Shown here piece by piece: positions 7,375-13,105 of a stretch of 13,105 bases of DNA. Position 1 is the first letter of the stretch. Every line of letters begins with the position of its first letter. The stretch lies in the NCBI GenBank assembly GCA_035454085.1, contig DAOTEJ010000073.1, forward strand, positions 1 through 13,105. The letters are read 5' to 3'. Source of the DNA: DAOTEJ01 sp035454085 (GTDB lineage Bacteria > Pseudomonadota > Gammaproteobacteria > Burkholderiales > Burkholderiaceae_F). Below the pieces are notes generated by a model. It was not told where the DNA came from. It worked only from the letters and a program-made list of their open reading frames with translations, and searched no databases. The position numbers were made by a program, and so were the translations under genes.

Positions 7375-8670
7375 CTAGAGCATCTTGCCCGGCAGCCAGG
7401 TCACCAGCGCAGGAAACGCGAAGATCAGCACCACCGCCGCGACCATCATCAGGAAGTAGGGGAATGCGGCGCGCGCGATGAAGCCGATCTCGCGGCGCGT
7501 CATGGCCTGCATCACGAACAGGTTGAAGCCCACCGGTGGCGTGATCTGCGCCATCTCGACCACCAGCACCACGAAGATGCCGAACCACAGCAGGTCGATG
7601 TTCGCCGCCTCGAGCGTGGGTATGAGCACCGCCATGGTCAGCACGACCATCGAGATGCCATCCAGGAAGCAGCCCAGCACGATGAAGAACACGGTGAGCA
7701 GCGCGATCAGCGCCAGCGGCGACAGGCCCAGCTCGCCGATTGTCTCGGCCAGGTGGCGCGGCAGGCCGATGAAGCCCATCGCCAGCGAGAGGAAGGCCGA
7801 ACCCGCGAGGATCAGCGCGATCATGCAGTACAGGCGCGTGGCGGCCATGAGCGACTCTCGCAGCGCGCGCCAGGAGAGCGTGCCCTGGGCGGCGGCGAGC
7901 ACGATGGCCCCCACCACGCCCACAGCGGCGGCCTCGGTGGCGGTGGCCACGCCGCCGTAGATCGAGCCCAGAACCGCGCCGATCAGCAGCACCACGGGGA
8001 TCAGGTGGCGCGACTCGGCGAGCTTGCCGGCCAGGCTCAGGCGGATGTCCGCCGGCGGAATCGAGCGCGCATTCATGAGTGACCAGACGATGGTCCAGCC
8101 CATGAAGAGCCCGGCGAGCAGCAGCCCCGGGATCACGCCGGCGATGAACAGCTTGCCGATCGATACGTCCGCCGCCACGCCGTAGACGATCATGATGATC
8201 GAGGGCGGGATCAGCAGGCCCAGGGTTCCGGCGCCGGCGAGCGAACCGATCGCGATCTTCTCGGGGTAGCCGCGCCGTTCGAGCTCGGGCAGGGTGATCT
8301 TGCCGATCGTGGCGCAGGTGGCGGCCGATGAGCCCGAGACCGCGGCGAAGATCGTGCAGCCGATGATGTTGGTGTGCAGCAGGCGCCCCGGCAGCCACTG
8401 CAACCAGGGTGCCAGCCCGCGGAACATGCCTTCCGAGAGCCGCGACTTGAGCAGGATCTCGCCCATCCAGATGAACAGCGGCAGCGCGGTCAGGGTCCAC
8501 GACGACAGCGAACCCCACACCGTGAGCGCCATGGCGTCGCCCGCGGGCCGCTGGGTGAACAGCTCCATCGCCAGCCAGGCAAGCCCCAGGATGCCGACGC
8601 CGATCCACACCCCCGCGCCCAGGATGGCGAGCAGTCCGACGATCAGCGCGAGGGCGATCCAGGCGTCCAT
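7375..8670 (-). CDS. dctM: TRAP transporter large membrane subunit (DctM type)
   Basis: This 431-residue, very hydrophobic protein has the length of DctM subunits, which move substrate across the inner membrane driven by a sodium or proton gradient. Conserved family stretches are visible: VSGSSAATCATIG at 111-123 and the glycine/proline-rich GAGTLGLLIPPSIIM at 146-160. Many hydrophobic segments cover the whole chain, fitting about a dozen helices. It starts three bases after the dctQ stop (TAGCCCATG) with no ribosome binding site, so translation is likely coupled to dctQ. Substrate cannot be read from this subunit. Confidence 0.95.
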   Translation of the reverse strand: MDAWIALALIVGLLAILGAGVWIGVGILGLAWLAMELFTQRPAGDAMALTVWGSLSSWTLTALPLFIWMGEILLKSRLSEGMFRGLAPWLQWLPGRLLHTNIIGCTIFAAVSGSSAATCATIGKITLPELERRGYPEKIAIGSLAGAGTLGLLIPPSIIMIVYGVAADVSIGKLFIAGVIPGLLLAGLFMGWTIVWSLMNARSIPPADIRLSLAGKLAESRHLIPVVLLIGAVLGSIYGGVATATEAAAVGVVGAIVLAAAQGTLSWRALRESLMAATRLYCMIALILAGSAFLSLAMGFIGLPRHLAETIGELGLSPLALIALLTVFFIVLGCFLDGISMVVLTMAVLIPTLEAANIDLLWFGIFVVLVVEMAQITPPVGFNLFVMQAMTRREIGFIARAAFPYFLMMVAAVVLIFAFPALVTWLPGKML

Positions 8671-8673
8671 GGG

Positions 8674-9186
8674 CTATTCGGTGCGCGCGATCTCGGCCGC
8701 GTCCCCGGGGGTCATCTCGCCGCGGCGCACTGTGCGCACCAATTCCTCGGCGAAGGCCAGCGCCAGACCGATCACGCCCAGTGCCATCGCGCTCTGCGGT
8801 ATCCACAGCGGTGTGGCATCGACGTTCTGCGAGATGTCCTCGAAGCGCCACGAGCCCCACGCCAGCCGGACTGCGAACCACGCGAAGTACGCGGCGATCG
8901 CACTGGCCACCGCGAGGTCCAGCACCTCGATCCAGTGGCGTCGCTGCCCCGTGATACGCGAAATCAAGAGCGTGACGCGGATGTGGTCACCGGCGCGCAG
9001 CGTGTAGCCGAGCGCCAGGAATGCACTGGCCGCGAGCAGGTAGCCGGCGTAGGCGTCGTGGCCTTCGATGGTCCAGCCGGCGTAGCGGCCGGCAATGGCG
9101 GCGAGCTGGATCACCAGCATCGCCACCAGGCACAACGCCCCGAGCCCGGCCAGGCCCGCGAACAGCCCGTCGAGCGCCTTGTTCAT
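8674..9186 (-). CDS. dctQ: TRAP transporter small membrane subunit (DctQ type)
   Basis: This 170-residue protein has about four membrane segments (near 8-33, 45-63, 88-110 and 132-150) and the DctQ-typical RAGDHIRV at 64-71. DctQ pairs with DctM to form the membrane part of the transporter. The ATG at 9186 is chosen over a GTG at 9202-9204 that would add six residues, because GGGAAGG lies just before the ATG and the first helix begins at once. It is 31 bases downstream of the dctP stop. Confidence 0.92.
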   Translation of the reverse strand: MNKALDGLFAGLAGLGALCLVAMLVIQLAAIAGRYAGWTIEGHDAYAGYLLAASAFLALGYTLRAGDHIRVTLLISRITGQRRHWIEVLDLAVASAIAAYFAWFAVRLAWGSWRFEDISQNVDATPLWIPQSAMALGVIGLALAFAEELVRTVRRGEMTPGDAAEIARTE

Positions 9187-9217
9187 CAGGCCTTCCCGGG
9201 GCACGAGGCGCGCGCCG

Positions 9218-10225
9218 TCACTTCTTTGCGGAAGCGGCGTAGGCCTTCAGGATCTCCTGGCCGTCGGCGCCGGCTGCCTTCACCCAGTCGGCCAGCATCT
9301 CGTCGCCGATCTTCTTCATGTCGCTCATCAGCTGGGGCGTGGGCGCGACCACCGCCATGCGGTTCTTCTTGAGGATCTCCAGCGACTCCTGGTTGAACGC
9401 GCGCATGCGCTCCCAGCCCTTGCGCTCGGCCTCGGCGGCGGCATCGATGAGCGCCTTCTGCTGCGCCTTGTCGAGCTTCTCGAAGTCCTTGAGGTTGACC
9501 ACCACCATGTTCTTGGGCAGCCAGGCATTGACCGTGTGGTAGTGCGTGAGGCTCTCCCAGATCTTGCTGTCGACGCCCGTGGCGCCCGAGGTCATGGTCG
9601 AGTCGACCACCCCGGTGGCCAGCGCCTGCGACAGCTCCGCCGCCTGGATGGTGAGCGGCTGCGCGCCCACCGATTGCGCGATCTTGGTGGTGGCCGGGTT
9701 GTAGGCGCGCCACTTCAGGCCCTTCATGTCGGCGGCCGACTTGATCTCCTTCTTGGCGTAGATGCCCTGGGGCGGCCAGGCCACCGCGTAGAGCAGCTTC
9801 AAGCCGCGCTTGGCGAGGATGCGCTCGAGCACCGGACGCTGCGCCGCCCACAGGCGCTGCGCGTCGTCGAAGCCCGTGGCCAGGAAGGGCAGGGAGTCGA
9901 GGCCGAACACCGGGTTCTGATTCACCAGCAGGCTCATCAGCACCTCGCCCGCCTGCGCCTGGCCGCTCTCGACGGCGCGCATGATCTCGGGCGCCTTGTA
10001 GAGCGCGCCATTGGGATGCACGGTGATCTTGAACTTGCCGGCCGAGGCGATGTCGACGTCCTTGGCGAACTGCTGCAGCGTCACGGTATGGGGATTGGAC
10101 AGCGGGTAGCCGCTGGCGAGGTCCCACTTGGTCTGGGCCTGGGCGAGGCCGGCGGCGAGCGTCAGGCTCGCGGATGCGAGGCAGGCCGCGGCCACGCGGG
10201 CGGCGGAGCGGAATTCGGCGGGCAT
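9218..10225 (-). CDS. dctP: TRAP transporter substrate-binding protein (DctP type)
   Basis: This 335-residue periplasmic receptor captures the substrate for the DctQM membrane unit. The signal peptide covers about 1-30 (FRSAAR, alanine-rich core, AQA cleavage before Gln31). The family ligand-binding region is visible as GLKWRAYNPATTK around 169-181, with Arg173 in the position of the arginine that usually holds a substrate carboxylate. The downstream segment VVDSTMTSGATGVDSKIWE at 206-224 is also typical. The ATG at 10225 is supported by AGGAG eight bases before it; an upstream open frame to 10345 runs through GC-rich leader. Adjacent divergent oxoprolinase suggests a 5-oxoproline-like ligand. 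Bordetella pertussis DctP6 and DctP7 are described pyroglutamate-binding members. The substrate remains inferred from context. Confidence 0.94.
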   Translation of the reverse strand: MPAEFRSAARVAAACLASASLTLAAGLAQAQTKWDLASGYPLSNPHTVTLQQFAKDVDIASAGKFKITVHPNGALYKAPEIMRAVESGQAQAGEVLMSLLVNQNPVFGLDSLPFLATGFDDAQRLWAAQRPVLERILAKRGLKLLYAVAWPPQGIYAKKEIKSAADMKGLKWRAYNPATTKIAQSVGAQPLTIQAAELSQALATGVVDSTMTSGATGVDSKIWESLTHYHTVNAWLPKNMVVVNLKDFEKLDKAQQKALIDAAAEAERKGWERMRAFNQESLEILKKNRMAVVAPTPQLMSDMKKIGDEMLADWVKAAGADGQEILKAYAASAKK

Positions 10226-10343
10226 GGTCGGACTCCTGTGAGGCGCGGGGGGACGGGTGGGCGGGGCCGCGACGGGCGCGGGTGCGATCGCGATCCTGCC
10301 GGGCTGCATACGCCGGCGCAAGCCATGCGCGCGGCGCCGTTGC

Positions 10344-10393
10344 ATCGATGTTGAATTGCCTACAAAACGTCAATAAAGTGTTGGCACATCGAT
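10344..10393. promoter_or_regulatory. Divergent promoter/operator region between dctP and the MarR-like gene
   Basis: This 50-base patch has 19 G/C in very GC-rich surroundings. Its edges are an inverted repeat, ATCGATGT (10344-10351) and ACATCGAT (10386-10393), with starts 42 bases apart, about four helical turns. Inside, TTGA (10351-10354) and TCAA (10370-10373) form a second inverted pair. On the plus strand, TTGAAT (10351-10356), a 17-base spacer and TAAAGT (10374-10379) resemble a promoter for the regulator gene. On the minus strand TTGACG (10373-10368) could be a dctP -35, but the -10 is unclear. The rest of the 185-base gap (10226-10343) is GC-rich dctP leader with a ribosome binding site and nothing else I can support. 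Confidence 0.5.
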
Positions 10394-10410
10394 TCGCGCG
10401 GGGAGCCGCC

Positions 10411-10967
10411 ATGCCCAAGCCCAGAGTCCGGCCCGCCGCCTCGCCCCGGCGCGCCGAGAGTCCAGAACTCAAGGTGCAGTTCGTCACCTCGGCCCACCTC
10501 GTGTCGGAGCGCAGCCCCGAGATCTCGGAGCTCGAGTTCGGCCTGATCATGGCGGGCCACGCCTTCGGCCGCTGGGTGGTGCGCTGCATGGCCGCGTCGG
10601 GCCAGCCCGAGCTCACCACGCTCGACGTGCTGGTGCTGCATCACGTGAATCACCGTGAGCGCGCCAAGAAGGTGGCCGACATCTGCTTCATCCTCAACGT
10701 CGAGGACACGCACACCGTGGTCTATGCGCTGCGCAAGCTCGCCGCCCTGGGGCTGGTGGCCGGGGAGCGCGCGGGCAAGGAAGTGTTCTACGCCACCACC
10801 GCCGCCGGCCAGTCCCTGGTCGAGCGCTATCGGCGCGTGCGCGAGACCTGCCTGGTCGATTCTCTGGTGGGCTCGGGCACCCCGGGCGACGAGATCGCCC
10901 AGGCCGCTCAGGTGCTGCGCACCGTCTCGGGCCTCTACGACCAGGCGGCGCGCGCCGCCGCCTCGCT

Positions 10968-10971
<4 letters not shown>
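10411..10971 (+). CDS. MarR-like winged-helix transcriptional regulator
   Basis: This 186-residue protein is probably a MarR-type repressor or activator. After a basic tail (1-20), helices lead to a winged helix-turn-helix at about 66-131: TTLDVLVLHHVNH at 69-81, AKKVADICFILNV at 85-97, the recognition helix near 98-110 (EDTHTVVYALRKL), and a wing around GLVAGERAGKEVFYATT (114-130). A C-terminal helix pair (about 133-186) would serve dimer contact. The ATG at 10411 has GGGGAG just upstream; the longer open frame to 10174 crosses the promoter region and is not credible. It is divergent from dctP and its stop overlaps the start of the oxoprolinase gene. It therefore likely controls both, and itself, through the 10344-10393 region. 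The inducer is unknown; the pathway substrate is a natural guess. Confidence 0.85.

Positions 10972-13105
<2,134 letters not shown>

Noticed and set aside
7325..8881. 518-codon minus-strand open frame overlapping dctM and dctQ
   Set aside because: It reads Arg/Ala/Gly-rich sequence in another frame of the TRAP permease genes, with no membrane segments.
10284..10295. Palindromic GCGATCGC/GATCGCGATC in the dctP leader as an operator
   Set aside because: Such G/C plus GATC palindromes are frequent by chance in this composition, and it is not near promoter-like hexamers.
9095..10354. 419-codon plus-strand open frame opposite dctP
   Set aside because: It is a shadow of dctP, which has a signal peptide, a ribosome binding site and family motifs on the minus strand.

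Overview
The window comes from a very GC-rich bacterium, most likely a betaproteobacterium of the Burkholderiales type. The evidence is the tRNA-Asp followed by ppiD, a tesA gene divergent from a ybbA-type ATPase, an mnmH gene, strong G/C preference at third codon positions, and a TRAP transporter next to an ATP-dependent oxoprolinase. The species cannot be named from this sequence. Nothing looks like a phage, insertion sequence or CRISPR array, and base composition is uniform apart from short AT-rich regulatory patches.

Region 1 (1-2065) holds the 3' part of tRNA-Asp with its terminator, then ppiD, a membrane-anchored periplasmic folding factor. Region 2 (2132-4562) is mnmH (tRNA 2-selenouridine synthase) and tesA (periplasmic esterase/lysophospholipase) on the minus strand, with tesA upstream. 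A lone ybbA-type ABC ATPase diverges from tesA with no intergenic space. Region 3 (4559-10225) is a minus-strand series read in the order dctP, dctQ, dctM, dadA, nnr: a TRAP transporter, a D-amino-acid dehydrogenase-like flavoprotein and the bifunctional NAD(P)HX repair enzyme. Region 4 (10226-13105) begins with a divergent control region. A MarR-like winged-helix regulator follows, then an ATP-dependent 5-oxoprolinase/hydantoinase that runs off the window edge. Its GTG start overlaps the regulator's stop.

The most coherent story is the right half. A TRAP importer and an ATP-dependent lactamase diverge from a shared AT-rich promoter region next to a regulator gene. This suggests a regulated uptake and hydrolysis pathway for 5-oxoproline (pyroglutamate) or a related cyclic amide, giving glutamate. 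The dadA-like enzyme may belong to the same pathway. Most other genes are ordinary housekeeping. I did not find a clearly new biological system; the best leads are this catabolic locus with its operator-like inverted repeat and the ybbA ATPase without a permease.
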